This document shows positions 1-8,151 of a stretch of DNA of 64,000 nucleotides, piece after piece (the stretch's first letter is position 1; each line of letters starts with the position of its first letter). The notes under the pieces are model-generated. The model was given only the letters and a program-made list of their open reading frames with translations, had not been told where the DNA came from and searched no databases. The DNA comes from Flavobacteriales bacterium (GTDB lineage: Bacteria > Bacteroidota > Bacteroidia > Flavobacteriales > UBA1820): positions 1 to 64,000 of the forward strand of contig QALN01000001.1 of NCBI GenBank assembly GCA_003150615.1. Direction: 5' to 3'. The position numbers and the translations under genes were made by a program.

Positions 1-643
1 GACATAATAAATAGTACAGTGCTTTTTATATATAAGTAAAATTCGTATCTTTGCAACAAAATAAGAGTTCCTTGTAAGCAATTCAAGGTAGAACGCAGCA
101 GATTGCACAGTTGCCAAGTCATTACCTCAAAAATGGGTAATTCTCCCAAAGTCCTTTGTATAAGGCACTAACGAAAGTTTTCCAGAATTACAATAAATTA
201 TTCGATTTTTGCACTAACTAAAGTAAAGAATTTCAATGCTTCCTGAATTTTGCCTTTCCTTTTTTATCCAAATCTGCAAAAAATAACGGCATAAGCAAAT
301 AGGTATATATCGAAAGGCAAAAAATGGCGAATACTGTTTGTATTGGATACTATATCAAAGATTTGTCGTATCTTTGCACCTGAAAGAGTTATTTGATAGT
401 AAAACACCGCAAAACGCTGAAAATCGCACGGTTTCCTAGTCGTTACCATTACTTTTCAGATACTCCGTTAAATGTTTATTCATCAAACGGTTAGACGAAA
501 CCGTTCAGAATTTAAAATATGTTTGCATTTTATTAAGATTTCTTTAGGGTTTTTTCTGAAAAATGTGTTGGAGTATGATTTTTTTACATATATTTGACCT
601 GAGATAAATAAACCAAATATTAAATTAAAATAATACGAAAACG
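1..643. other. intergenic region with duplicated element, no gene seen
   Basis: I see no convincing coding region here. Two diverged copies of one sequence are visible, at about 46-126 and 369-447. Each begins with TATCTTTGCA, a Bacteroidota -7 box, and about 70 bases later each carries AGTCRTTACC. A short direct repeat CACTAACNAAAGT occurs at 166-178 and 212-224, and a small inverted repeat AACGGTT/AACCGTT at 486-505. The region may hold promoters for short untranslated RNAs or be the remnant of a duplicated upstream region; function unknown. Confidence 0.5.
589..596 (+). promoter_or_regulatory. -7 promoter box TATATTTG for first plug-like gene
   Basis: TATATTTG matches the Bacteroidota TAnnTTTG box and lies 47 bases before the ATG at 644. 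A weak -33-like GTTG sits about 18 bases upstream. Confidence 0.6.
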
Positions 644-1279
644 ATGAAGTTACAAAGATTCCTGACGATTGCCGTTCTGCTGTTTGCCGGCTCCGTATTC
701 GCACAGTCGCGCACGGTGGAGGGAACTGTGTCCTATGGTAAGGCCCCGATAAAAGGCATTACTATTGCGGTACAGGGCTCTGCAAAGACTACTAAAACCG
801 ATGACAAGGGACATTACAAGATAGACCTTGCTCCTTCGGAATCGACACTTATATTTACCGGTGAAGGGCTTATTTCCCAGTATGTAAAGCTTAAGAAAAA
901 ACAGACCCAGCTCGACGTCACCCTCGAGTTTTCCGATATGGACCTGGCTATAGCCAAAGGCTTGGTCGATAAACGCGACATATCAAATGCCCAGGTTACG
1001 ATGACGCCTTCCGGTAATATCCAAGGCACGATGGACATAAAACATATCATCGAAGGAAAGGCTCCCGGCGTTACTTACAGGGACGGATACGTGTACATAA
1101 GGAACGAACAGTGCCTGCTGTACATGGTCGACGGTTCGGAAGTAGAAAACCTCTTGATGCTTAACCCTTCCGACATAGATGAAGTGACTATCGTCAAGGA
1201 CGGTACTGCAAGCGTTTACGGAGGCAAAGGAATCAATGGCGTGGTGCTTATCACCACTAAATCGGCCAAGATAAAATAA
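644..1279 (+). CDS. secreted CarboxypepD_reg-like/TonB-plug protein without barrel (1 of 3)
   Basis: 211 residues. Residues 1-20 form a Sec signal peptide ending in VFA-QS. Residues about 24-95 look like a carboxypeptidase regulatory-like beta-sandwich (EGTVSYGKAPIKGITIAVQG, then T-D-x-K-G-x-Y). Residues about 135-207 match the end of a SusC/TonB-dependent receptor plug: D-I-D-E-V-T-I-V-K-D-G-T-A-S-V-Y-G followed by INGVVLITTK. The protein stops right after the plug, so the outer-membrane barrel found in receptors is absent; by prediction it is a soluble periplasmic or secreted protein. Cys157 in CLLYMVDG is conserved in the sister modules. First of three related genes in tandem; it has its own promoter (589-596) and a terminator at 1355-1391. 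Function unknown; a barrel-less relic is the alternative, but the frame is intact and a signal peptide is kept. Confidence 0.85.
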   Translation: MKLQRFLTIAVLLFAGSVFAQSRTVEGTVSYGKAPIKGITIAVQGSAKTTKTDDKGHYKIDLAPSESTLIFTGEGLISQYVKLKKKQTQLDVTLEFSDMDLAIAKGLVDKRDISNAQVTMTPSGNIQGTMDIKHIIEGKAPGVTYRDGYVYIRNEQCLLYMVDGSEVENLLMLNPSDIDEVTIVKDGTASVYGGKGINGVVLITTKSAKIK

Positions 1280-1354
1280 TTCGCCGGAGGCGGAGTTATG
1301 GCCGGGAGTACCCGGTAGAACAGATGACTGCGCGTATCGTGCAGGATAATTCAA

Positions 1355-1391
1355 GGCAGGCCTTTTTATGGGGCCTGTCTTTTTTATTTCT
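1355..1391 (+). terminator. rho-independent terminator
   Basis: GGCAGGCC pairs with GGCCTGTC around a short loop and is followed by a T-rich run. It ends the gene at 644-1279. Confidence 0.75.
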
Positions 1392-1790
1392 TTTTTTGCA
1401 TGGCCGGAAATAAGCTGGTTGGCGGGCTACCAGTTATGGATGTTGTTTTCTCGTCCGTTGAATCATGCTTCGGCACTAAACATAGGGTTGTGCTTTGATG
1501 CCGAGGCGAAGCGTTGTGATGGGCCTCACTGGACAGATATTAGCAACAGACATTCAATATCAAACAGGCTATGCCTGCGGGCTATGGCCGTATTCAACAG
1601 AATAAGTTTTTATTTAAAAAGCGAATAATTTCTGTTATATATTAAAAAATATCTTAATATTGACAAAACAATAATTGACCCGTGCAATAGTCGTGCGCGG
1701 TCATGGACAGGTCGATATTTTACGTAAGGCATGTTGTCGGATACCCGGCATAGGGGTTACGGATTCGTTATTATAAATCGTTTTTATGCT
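1392..1790. other. intergenic region holding a two-hairpin repeat copy
   Basis: About 400 bases without a supported gene. Bases about 1519-1590 are a copy of the dispersed repeat described at 48591-48790 (GGCCTCACTGGACAG, then CAGGCTATGCCTG). The rest is AT-rich and I see no clear TAnnTTTG box ahead of 1791. Confidence 0.55.
1519..1590. repeat. dispersed two-hairpin repeat, copy 1
   Basis: Contains GGGCCTCACTGGACAGATAT, a stretch AACAGACATTC(A/G)ATATCAA shared with the 54148 copy, and the hairpin CAGGC-TAT-GCCTG. It lies between two plug-protein genes. Confidence 0.7.
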
Positions 1791-2714
1791 ATGAAACTGG
1801 TAAAACTATCTTTATTAGCCGTATTAGCCGCCTTTTCTGTGCCGGTGACAGCCCAACAGGCGGAAGCCATGCATGGCTACCTAAGGGATGCCTGGGGACG
1901 GCCGGTAGAGGGCGCCGAAATAAAAGCACTTGGCTCTGGAGCCAGAGTCCTGACCGATACGGCCGGCTTTTACTCCCTTCCTGTCACATCCAAAGACAGA
2001 AGGGTGAGGATAAAAGTAAAATACACCAAACCTACAAGGGTTAAAATAAAAGGTGTCGATCTGTCAGGGGATGTGAACATGGACCTTTCCCTGTACGATG
2101 CCTACGGCCGGGGATTCTTTACCGAAAAGGACGGCGAGCATACTTACGTGTTAGGTTCTATAGATGTGTCGTGGGAGGATATTTTTAAAATGCGTTATCC
2201 TAATCATACCATTTATGATCCCGAAACCGGCAGGGTATTTTTCCGGGGTAACCAGGGGTGGTGCGATTACTACGAACTTGACGGCGCGCCAGTGGCTGAC
2301 CTTAATGCGGTCATGCCGCAGCTTATACGCTCTATCACCATAATAAAGTTCGGTACATCCAATAAATACGGAGGAGCCGGGCAGAACGGGGCGGTGATAC
2401 TGGAATCCCGTGTTCAGAGGAACACTCCGGTACAGATGAGCACCATCAATTATTCCAGGCTCAGGGGTGAGGAAGGGCTTAAAAAAGCTGTTGAATTCCA
2501 GGGCGAAGGCATAACATACCGTGACGGCTACGTGTGGATAGACGGCAAGCGTTGCGAACTGTACATCATTAACGATATGGAAGTCAAAAATATCGCATCG
2601 CTTCATCCCGAATATATCGACGATATGATGATAGTGCGTTCCGGCGTGGAGAAGACATACGGCGAAAAGGCCCGCAACGGCGTTGTGCTCATAAATGCGA
2701 GCCGCAAAAAATAA
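1791..2714 (+). CDS. secreted CarboxypepD_reg-like protein with two plug-like modules (2 of 3)
   Basis: 307 residues from the ATG at 1791, chosen because the signal peptide (MKLVKLSLLAVLAAF to VTAQQ) starts there; the frame is open 20 codons further upstream. Residues about 27-100 are a carboxypeptidase regulatory-like domain (GYLRDAWGRPVEGAEIKALG). Two plug-like modules follow: residues about 125-207 (CDYYELDG at 158-165, SITIIKFGTSNKYGGAGQNG, AVILES) and about 238-303 (YRDGYVWIDGKRCELY, MMIVRSGVEKTYGEKARNG, VVLIN). The second is clearly related to the plug of the gene at 644. No barrel follows. The internal duplication of a plug-like unit is unusual. Function unknown. Confidence 0.8.
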   Translation: MKLVKLSLLAVLAAFSVPVTAQQAEAMHGYLRDAWGRPVEGAEIKALGSGARVLTDTAGFYSLPVTSKDRRVRIKVKYTKPTRVKIKGVDLSGDVNMDLSLYDAYGRGFFTEKDGEHTYVLGSIDVSWEDIFKMRYPNHTIYDPETGRVFFRGNQGWCDYYELDGAPVADLNAVMPQLIRSITIIKFGTSNKYGGAGQNGAVILESRVQRNTPVQMSTINYSRLRGEEGLKKAVEFQGEGITYRDGYVWIDGKRCELYIINDMEVKNIASLHPEYIDDMMIVRSGVEKTYGEKARNGVVLINASRKK

Positions 2715-2737
2715 TGCGCTGCGGTTAATAAAATCGC

Positions 2738-2820
2738 TATATTTGTATGATATGGGATGCGCCTTGGCAGAACCTCAAGTGAACATGGGCTCTGTATCCG
2801 GTTTTCACCATATTTTGCAT
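2738..2820 (+). repeat. promoter-bearing dispersed repeat, copy 1
   Basis: Starts with TATATTTG (2738-2745), contains GGATGCGCCTTGGC, CTCAAGTGAAC and GGTTTTCACCATATTTTGC. A close relative lies at about 16755-16840 upstream of tgt. Both copies carry two -7-like boxes, one at each end, so the repeat probably supplies a promoter to the next gene. Confidence 0.65.
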
Positions 2821-2882
2821 CGTACGGGCCGGATGGCGGTTCATACGGATTGTCTATCGGATAACAACAAATTCTACCGGCC

Positions 2883-3575
2883 ATGAAAAAATTAGCGCTA
2901 CTTTTTATACTCGTTGCGGTATTTCCTTCCGTAAATGCCATAGCACAGCAATATACCGTAACCGGATGTATAACGGATATGGCGGGGATACCGATAGAGG
3001 GCGTAAAAGTGAAGGCCGTGAGGTCCAAAACCGAAGCCGTCACTAATTCCGAAGGGCGTTACAGTATTGAGCTTGGGCGTAAGGAAAGAAACCTCTCAGT
3101 GTCGTTCAGCGGGATACCTCCAACCACTATTCCCGTAAATCCGGAAAAAAACACCGTGGTAAACTTCAGTATTTTCGTGGAAATGCCAAAGGATAAGTAT
3201 CATTACGAACAACCTGATATGGGATATTATACCGAAAGCGGAAAAACGTACTGGGTAGGGAAGAACGATTATAAGATAGAGGACCTTTTCAACGGGCGTT
3301 TCGGTAAGATATCGTATAACCAGGGGGTGGTTACTTTCGGCCGTTTGGTTGCCTCTACGTCGGGAGCCCGTCATATGGTTTGCAATTATTACCTGATAGA
3401 CGGCCTGCAGGTTAATCCCGAGGAAATCCAGAATCTGGATCCGAGGCAGGTGGTAAGTGTTTCCGTTTACAAGGACTGGGCCGATGTTGCCGCATACGGT
3501 CCCGCCGCCTATGAAGGCGTGGTGAGCATCATAACCAGGGTAGGGTATTCCGCCGGGGTCAAACCCAGGATGTGA
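2883..3575 (+). CDS. secreted CarboxypepD_reg-like/plug-like protein (3 of 3)
   Basis: 230 residues. Signal peptide at 1-21 (MKKLALLFILVAVFP to AIA-QQ). Residues about 24-98 are a carboxypeptidase regulatory-like domain (VTGCITDMAGIPIEGVKVKA, NSEGRYSIELG). Residues about 130-220 are a divergent plug-like domain: CNYYLIDGLQV (Cys167), then VVSVSVYKDWADVAAYG and EGVVSIITR. As in the two genes upstream, no barrel follows. A promoter-bearing repeat lies in the 168-base gap upstream and a strong terminator follows at 3599-3638. The product is predicted to be soluble after export; partner and role are unknown. Confidence 0.8.
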   Translation: MKKLALLFILVAVFPSVNAIAQQYTVTGCITDMAGIPIEGVKVKAVRSKTEAVTNSEGRYSIELGRKERNLSVSFSGIPPTTIPVNPEKNTVVNFSIFVEMPKDKYHYEQPDMGYYTESGKTYWVGKNDYKIEDLFNGRFGKISYNQGVVTFGRLVASTSGARHMVCNYYLIDGLQVNPEEIQNLDPRQVVSVSVYKDWADVAAYGPAAYEGVVSIITRVGYSAGVKPRM

Positions 3576-3598
3576 CAGCCGTATAGTGCCTTGCAGTG

Positions 3599-3638
3599 AA
3601 AAATCCCCTGTGTGAAAATTTACACAGGGGATTTTTTG
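3599..3638. terminator. bidirectional terminator hairpin
   Basis: AAAAATCCCCTGTGT pairs with ACACAGGGGATTTTTT around a short loop, with A/T runs on both sides. It separates the plug-protein array from the convergent polyferredoxin gene. Confidence 0.85.
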
Positions 3639-3713
3639 TGTGAGCTTTATTCCGTGGCAGTGTGTTTGCCGGATGCGGTGTTGACATTGGGGCGATACCG
3701 AAAAGAAGCGCGC

Positions 3714-5339
3714 TTAAAAACCGAAATCGTCTATGTCTATTTCCAGCGCATCTTCTTTTACGGGTAATTCGGCTTTACGGTGTACCCTGTTGCCATAGAC
3801 GATAATGGCTTTTTCCGGGCATATCTGTTCGCAAGCACCGCAGCCTACGCAAAGTTCTGGTGTTACTTCCGGTATGCGCGGGCCTCCGGACGGGTTGTCT
3901 TTCATGTGTACGGCTGCCGTCGGGCAGTGTTCGGCGCAGGCGCCGCAGTCGTATGAATTTACCACTGCCACGCACTTTCCGGGAAAGAAATGCGCTATGC
4001 CTATTTGTACCGTGTGTTTTTCTTCTTTTGTCAGAGGCTTTATGGCTCCGGTGGGGCATACCTGCGAACATACGGTACAGTCGTAATTGCAAAAATGTCC
4101 GTCGCGGTATTTCATGACCGGTTGCATGAAGCCGCGCAGTCCGTATTCCGTCACCGCCGGCTTAAGTACCTGTGAAGGGCATTTGACTATACATAGATTG
4201 CAGGCCGTACATGCTGCGTTGAATTCTTCGATGCCTGTCGAACCGGCAGGGGTGACCGGCAGTTTGCTTCCGCTGGTGTAACATTGGTTGGTGAAGTCGC
4301 ACGTGTCGCCGTTTATGCATTCTCCTGCATTGGCGCAGGCTTTTTCCTTTCCCGGTTGCGGTACGGCTGCCGAAAGTATGGGCGCCGATAGTGCTATTGC
4401 CGCCGAAGTGGCCAGAAATTCACGTCTTGAAGCGTCTTCAGGCGTGTTTTTTCCGGTTGTGACATGTTTTGTCCCTTTCACTCCTGTTATTCCGGGGCTG
4501 AATGTTATGCCGTGCCCTTTGCAGCCGCCTATACAATCGAAACATACCACACAACGCGAATAGTCGATGCTTTTGCCTCCTTTTTCTATGCAGGACGATT
4601 TGCAACTCATCGTACATATTCCGCACGATGTGCATTTTTCTTGGTCTATACGTATTTTGAACAGAGAGAAACGGGAAAATAATCCGAGGAATGTGCCTAC
4701 CGGGCACACGGAATTGCAGTACAGGCGGCCTTTGAAAAAGGCCAGCAATGCCACTACGGTAAGTACCGCCGCCGAGAATGAAAAGGCGTATATGTCGAAC
4801 GAGGCAAATCCCACTTTGTACAATGCGTGCGAACCGAACAGTCCTGTGACGTATGCCAGGGCATTGTTCGCAGCTACATATACAGGCGAGGCTATGTTGG
4901 CGGCTATACGTCCGAAATTGGAGTACGGGTCCAGCAACATTACTGCCAGGAACAGTCCGGATATGAAAAACGCCGCCGTGAAAATGGCCAGTACCGAATA
5001 TCTGAGTACGTTGTGCGGGCGGGAATATGCGTAACGTTTGTCTTTGTTTTTAAAGTTTTTCTTTTTGCCGCGTCCGGATATGTGCGATACGCAGTCCATC
5101 ATTACTCCGAACGGGCATATTGCCGAGCAGTAGATGCGTCCGAACAGCAAGGTGAGTATCATCACTGCGGCTACGTAAAGCCATGCTCCGGCCAATATAG
5201 CCGGGACGAATTGCAATTTAAGCGCAAATGCAAAGTTTTGAGGCATTATCCCTGCGAAATCGACGAAATAGAAAATAAGCGGCAGGAAAAAGATCAGGGC
5301 AGCGGTTATCCTTACTCCGCGCAGTATTTTTGGGGACAT
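3714..5339 (-). CDS. NapH-like membrane polyferredoxin with internal Tat-like motif
   Basis: 541 residues. Four predicted membrane helices (about 5-30, 44-68, 112-136, 183-205). Two GR-x-YC-x3-CP motifs (68-76 and 205-213), typical of NapH/NosR/RsxH-type membrane ferredoxins. Two 4Fe-4S motifs follow (CTSCGICTMSC 236-246, CVVCFDCIGGC 263-273). Then a twin-arginine-like stretch SRREFLATSAAIALS (304-318) leads into a fifth hydrophobic segment, after which come more cysteine motifs (377-387, 421-428, 465-472, 497-507). I infer that electrons pass from the quinone/membrane side to ferredoxin domains, with the last part exported by Tat. tatA lies divergently next door. No terminal reductase gene is adjacent, so the electron acceptor is unknown. 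Confidence 0.85.
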   Translation of the reverse strand: MSPKILRGVRITAALIFFLPLIFYFVDFAGIMPQNFAFALKLQFVPAILAGAWLYVAAVMILTLLFGRIYCSAICPFGVMMDCVSHISGRGKKKNFKNKDKRYAYSRPHNVLRYSVLAIFTAAFFISGLFLAVMLLDPYSNFGRIAANIASPVYVAANNALAYVTGLFGSHALYKVGFASFDIYAFSFSAAVLTVVALLAFFKGRLYCNSVCPVGTFLGLFSRFSLFKIRIDQEKCTSCGICTMSCKSSCIEKGGKSIDYSRCVVCFDCIGGCKGHGITFSPGITGVKGTKHVTTGKNTPEDASRREFLATSAAIALSAPILSAAVPQPGKEKACANAGECINGDTCDFTNQCYTSGSKLPVTPAGSTGIEEFNAACTACNLCIVKCPSQVLKPAVTEYGLRGFMQPVMKYRDGHFCNYDCTVCSQVCPTGAIKPLTKEEKHTVQIGIAHFFPGKCVAVVNSYDCGACAEHCPTAAVHMKDNPSGGPRIPEVTPELCVGCGACEQICPEKAIIVYGNRVHRKAELPVKEDALEIDIDDFGF

Positions 5340-5570
5340 TGGTGTTGATGATGTTGTTTTTTGCTCCCCAAATTTAAGTAATAGCTTTTAATACAGGGTA
5401 AAATGTGCATAAAAAAAGGTAAAAAGCTGTTTTTTTGTTTTCGTGCCGGTATATGTACGGGGTTTTTACCGAGCGGAATTGTGAAAAACCAATGCTGTGT
5501 TTTCCGCAATGAACAGGAAAAGCGAGTAAATAACTTCGTGGGGCGGTGTTGTTTTACACGGAAAAAGACA

Positions 5571-5578
5571 TATATTTG
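5571..5578 (+). promoter_or_regulatory. -7 promoter box TATATTTG for tatA
   Basis: TATATTTG followed by GCC, 28 bases before the tatA ATG at 5606. Confidence 0.65.
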
Positions 5579-5605
5579 CCTTTATATAATAATGATACCG
5601 TAATT

Positions 5606-5821
5606 ATGGAAACGATAATACTTGGCGTGATAGGCGTTCCTCAGCTTATTCTTATAGTGCTTGTTCTGTTGTTGCTTTTCGGCGGCGCGAAGATACCTAC
5701 TCTGATGAAGAACCTGGGCAAGGGGATAAACGAGTTCAAGAAGTCCACACGCGGTGAGTACGGTGACGCGGATGACGGTAAAGACGCCAAAAACGATTCG
5801 GCCGGAGACAAAGAAAAATAA
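5606..5821 (+). CDS. tatA: Sec-independent translocase subunit TatA/E
   Basis: 71 residues. N-terminal membrane helix (IILGVIGVPQLILIVLVLLLLF), the FGG-x-K-I-P hinge, then the amphipathic helix LMKNLGKGINEFKK and a charged, disordered tail. This is the standard TatA/E architecture: a membrane subunit that assembles with TatC to move folded, cofactor-bearing proteins. The start is the ATG at 5606, placed just after the -7 box at 5571-5578. No tatC is present in the window. Neighbouring likely clients are the polyferredoxin at 3714-5339 and the Tat-signal DUF362 protein at 51108. Confidence 0.92.
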   Translation: METIILGVIGVPQLILIVLVLLLLFGGAKIPTLMKNLGKGINEFKKSTRGEYGDADDGKDAKNDSAGDKEK

Positions 5822-5867
5822 TAACGGCGGCATTTCCCGTAAGAATGCGCAGTCATCATTTGGTACA

Positions 5868-5901
5868 TAAAAACGGCGTCCCTTCGGGACGCCGTTTTTA
5901 T
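5868..5901. terminator. bidirectional terminator between tatA and propeller cluster
   Basis: AACGGCGTCCC-TTCG-GGACGCCGTT with flanking A and T runs. It serves the convergent genes on both sides. Confidence 0.88.
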
Positions 5902-5917
5902 GTTTGCCATGCAGGGA

Positions 5918-6946
5918 TCATTCCGTGAAATCGAAAACGTACACTTTCTCGAAATCCTCGCGGCGGTCGTATCCGTATATTTTCGAATTGACAGGATCGG
6001 GAATGAACGATGTTATGCGTTTGTCGGGAAAAAGTTCGGCCATGCAGTTGCCGTTCCAGTCATAGACATATATCGCATTATCGTCCAGCACGTATATGTT
6101 TTTTTCCGTAGTACGTACTTCTATATCGCGGCGTTTCTGTGAAAATATGTCGGAGTTTTCTATTTCCCGCCGGCAGCTCAGATTCCCGATGGAGCGCACG
6201 TGTGAAAATTTCCCGTCCCGAGTTATATCGAAATAGTCTATGCGCCGAACCTGGGGATATACGAAAGCAACGCGCCCCTCACGGCTTACCACCGACGGGA
6301 AATTCCTCGACGGACGGGTTGTGAACGTACGGTCTCCGTAGGTTTCTGTTTTTTCCGGGCCTTCTACCTGAAGGCTGGCGATTGTATCGGTGACGTTGAG
6401 TCCTTGCGAAAAGCGTACTGCCTCCAGCCGTGTCCCGGAGCCTGGCCGGTTGACAGCCGTAGAATCGTCGGTCATGGCGTACACGAACATATCCGCGCCG
6501 TTGCCGCGTGTCGCCGTTTCGGAAACGGCCCATGCATGCGACTGGTCGATGGCATATCGGCAGCATTTTCCGACTATATCGGTTATGTAAAACCCTTTAC
6601 CATCGGGAGAAGGGTATATGTTGGGGCTGAAAAATTCCCCCGGTCCTTCGCCTTTTTTGCCGAAAGAGTACATGTAGCGGAATTCCGGCGCGGCGTAAAC
6701 ATGGAATATCTCCTCGTTTTTCGGGCTGTTTACGATTACGCAGCCCTCGGCAAAGTTCCATTCCATAGGTTCGAGTATTTCATTTATGGTTACGCTGTCG
6801 GCATGTATGCTGTCCGAGACGGCGAAGACCATGTCGGTAGAATCCGAAGAAGTCAGTTCGGCGTAGTTTTTCTGGTGCGTTTGGTGCGAACATCCGCATA
6901 AGGCAGGCACTGCTGCGAATGCTAGCAATTTAAGTGATGTTTTCAT
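5918..6946 (-). CDS. 6-bladed beta-propeller lipoprotein (A)
   Basis: 342 residues. Lipoprotein signal with lipobox LCGC (Cys19). The body has the repeating beta pattern of Bacteroidota 6-bladed beta-propeller lipoproteins. Shared family marks are DSVTINEILEPMEW near the N-terminus, GKKGEGPGEF (about 95-104), a Y-D-W-N-G blade near the end, and the C-terminal signature DFEKVYVFDF. It is the most diverged and last of four paralogues on this strand. Likely anchored in a membrane facing the periplasm or surface; ligand unknown. Confidence 0.85.
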   Translation of the reverse strand: MKTSLKLLAFAAVPALCGCSHQTHQKNYAELTSSDSTDMVFAVSDSIHADSVTINEILEPMEWNFAEGCVIVNSPKNEEIFHVYAAPEFRYMYSFGKKGEGPGEFFSPNIYPSPDGKGFYITDIVGKCCRYAIDQSHAWAVSETATRGNGADMFVYAMTDDSTAVNRPGSGTRLEAVRFSQGLNVTDTIASLQVEGPEKTETYGDRTFTTRPSRNFPSVVSREGRVAFVYPQVRRIDYFDITRDGKFSHVRSIGNLSCRREIENSDIFSQKRRDIEVRTTEKNIYVLDDNAIYVYDWNGNCMAELFPDKRITSFIPDPVNSKIYGYDRREDFEKVYVFDFTE

Positions 6947-7063
6947 GTTTTTAGCGTTCTATTTGACCGTTGTATTTTTGCCGCTGCTTGCGGAATTTAT
7001 TGGAACTATCCGATACGGACACGCGTTATGGGGCGGAAAATTTCGTTTTTGACGATACGAATG

Positions 7064-8122
7064 TCATATATTAGGACGGTACACGTACACTCGTTCAAAA
7101 TCCAATGCGCTGTCGTAGCAGAATAAATTGCCTGTTTTTATGTCGGCTACCATCATGTTGACGTATTTGTCGAGATCGAACCTGCGCACTTCGTTTCCTT
7201 TCCAGTCATACACGAGTACGGAAGAGGATTTTTTCGACATATCGTCAGGGTGTTCCGGGGAATATCTGCACAGAAGTACGTATATGTAGTCGGCAGATGC
7301 ATCGGCGGCGGCGAAAAATTCCCCTTGGCCTCCGAATGACCACATCCCGTTGCCTATATCGGTAATGCGCGATTCGAGTTCTTTCAGCGTCGAGTTATCC
7401 CCTAAAGTTTTGAACGTTTTGAACTTCCCTTTAGAAATATCCGAAAAATCCAAGCGGCGGGTGTCTTTGTAAGCCATTACGAGGGTGTCGTCTTTGCACA
7501 GATAGAACGGCGCGTTCATTTTAAATATGCTGATAGAATTTGCCGATTCTTTTATTTTGTAAATGTTGTAATTGACCATCGAATCGAGTTCCATACCAGG
7601 ATGTTCCGTCGATTCGATGGTGGTATAACATTTTTCTTCCTTGTACCTTTTTTTCTCTTTCACCACGAGCGTATCCTGCGTGACACATATCAGGCTTCCT
7701 TTTTGTATTGCCGGTTCGCCGCATAGGCTCAATTCCGTGTCCGATACGGAAAATTCGCTCAGGGCGTTACTTGTCAGCCGTTCGTGCAGGAATAACCTGC
7801 CTGAAGAAACGTCGCCGGGGATTATAAAAGCGTAAGGCCCCAGTTCTCCCGGCCCCTGGCCTCGTGTGAGTGCGCTGTAACGGTATTCGAAGTCAGGGAA
7901 ACTGTACACATGGAGTGCTTTTTCTGTGCTTTTGCCCAGTATTACGCAATGTCCGTCGACGGACGTCCACTGGAAAGGGTCTATTATCTGACCGATGGCT
8001 ATGCTGTCGGCAGTCAGGGCTACAGGTTCGGAAAAGCCCGGCGCTGTTTCTTTTCCGCCGCCCGAACACGCCGCGAACAACGCTGCCACAGCCAAAATGG
8101 AAATGCGGTAAGGTATTTTCAT
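7064..8122 (-). CDS. 6-bladed beta-propeller lipoprotein (B)
   Basis: 352 residues. Lipobox FAAC with Cys19. Carries the family marks GQGPGELG, DWKGNEVRRFDLDKYVNMMV and the C-terminal LDFERVYVYRP. It lies 28 bases beyond paralogue C, so B and C are probably co-transcribed. A protein-protein or carbohydrate-binding role is possible but the sequence does not decide it. Confidence 0.85.
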   Translation of the reverse strand: MKIPYRISILAVAALFAACSGGGKETAPGFSEPVALTADSIAIGQIIDPFQWTSVDGHCVILGKSTEKALHVYSFPDFEYRYSALTRGQGPGELGPYAFIIPGDVSSGRLFLHERLTSNALSEFSVSDTELSLCGEPAIQKGSLICVTQDTLVVKEKKRYKEEKCYTTIESTEHPGMELDSMVNYNIYKIKESANSISIFKMNAPFYLCKDDTLVMAYKDTRRLDFSDISKGKFKTFKTLGDNSTLKELESRITDIGNGMWSFGGQGEFFAAADASADYIYVLLCRYSPEHPDDMSKKSSSVLVYDWKGNEVRRFDLDKYVNMMVADIKTGNLFCYDSALDFERVYVYRPNI

Positions 8123-8151
8123 TATTTTACATAGTTAGGTTGTCAAATTTA

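Noticed and set aside
264..449. Minus-strand small protein in the first 640 bases
   Set aside because: No promoter or conserved feature; it lies on the diverged duplicated element.
1368..1628. Plus-strand frame across the repeat at 1519-1590
   Set aside because: Includes the terminator tail and the dispersed DNA repeat; not protein-like.
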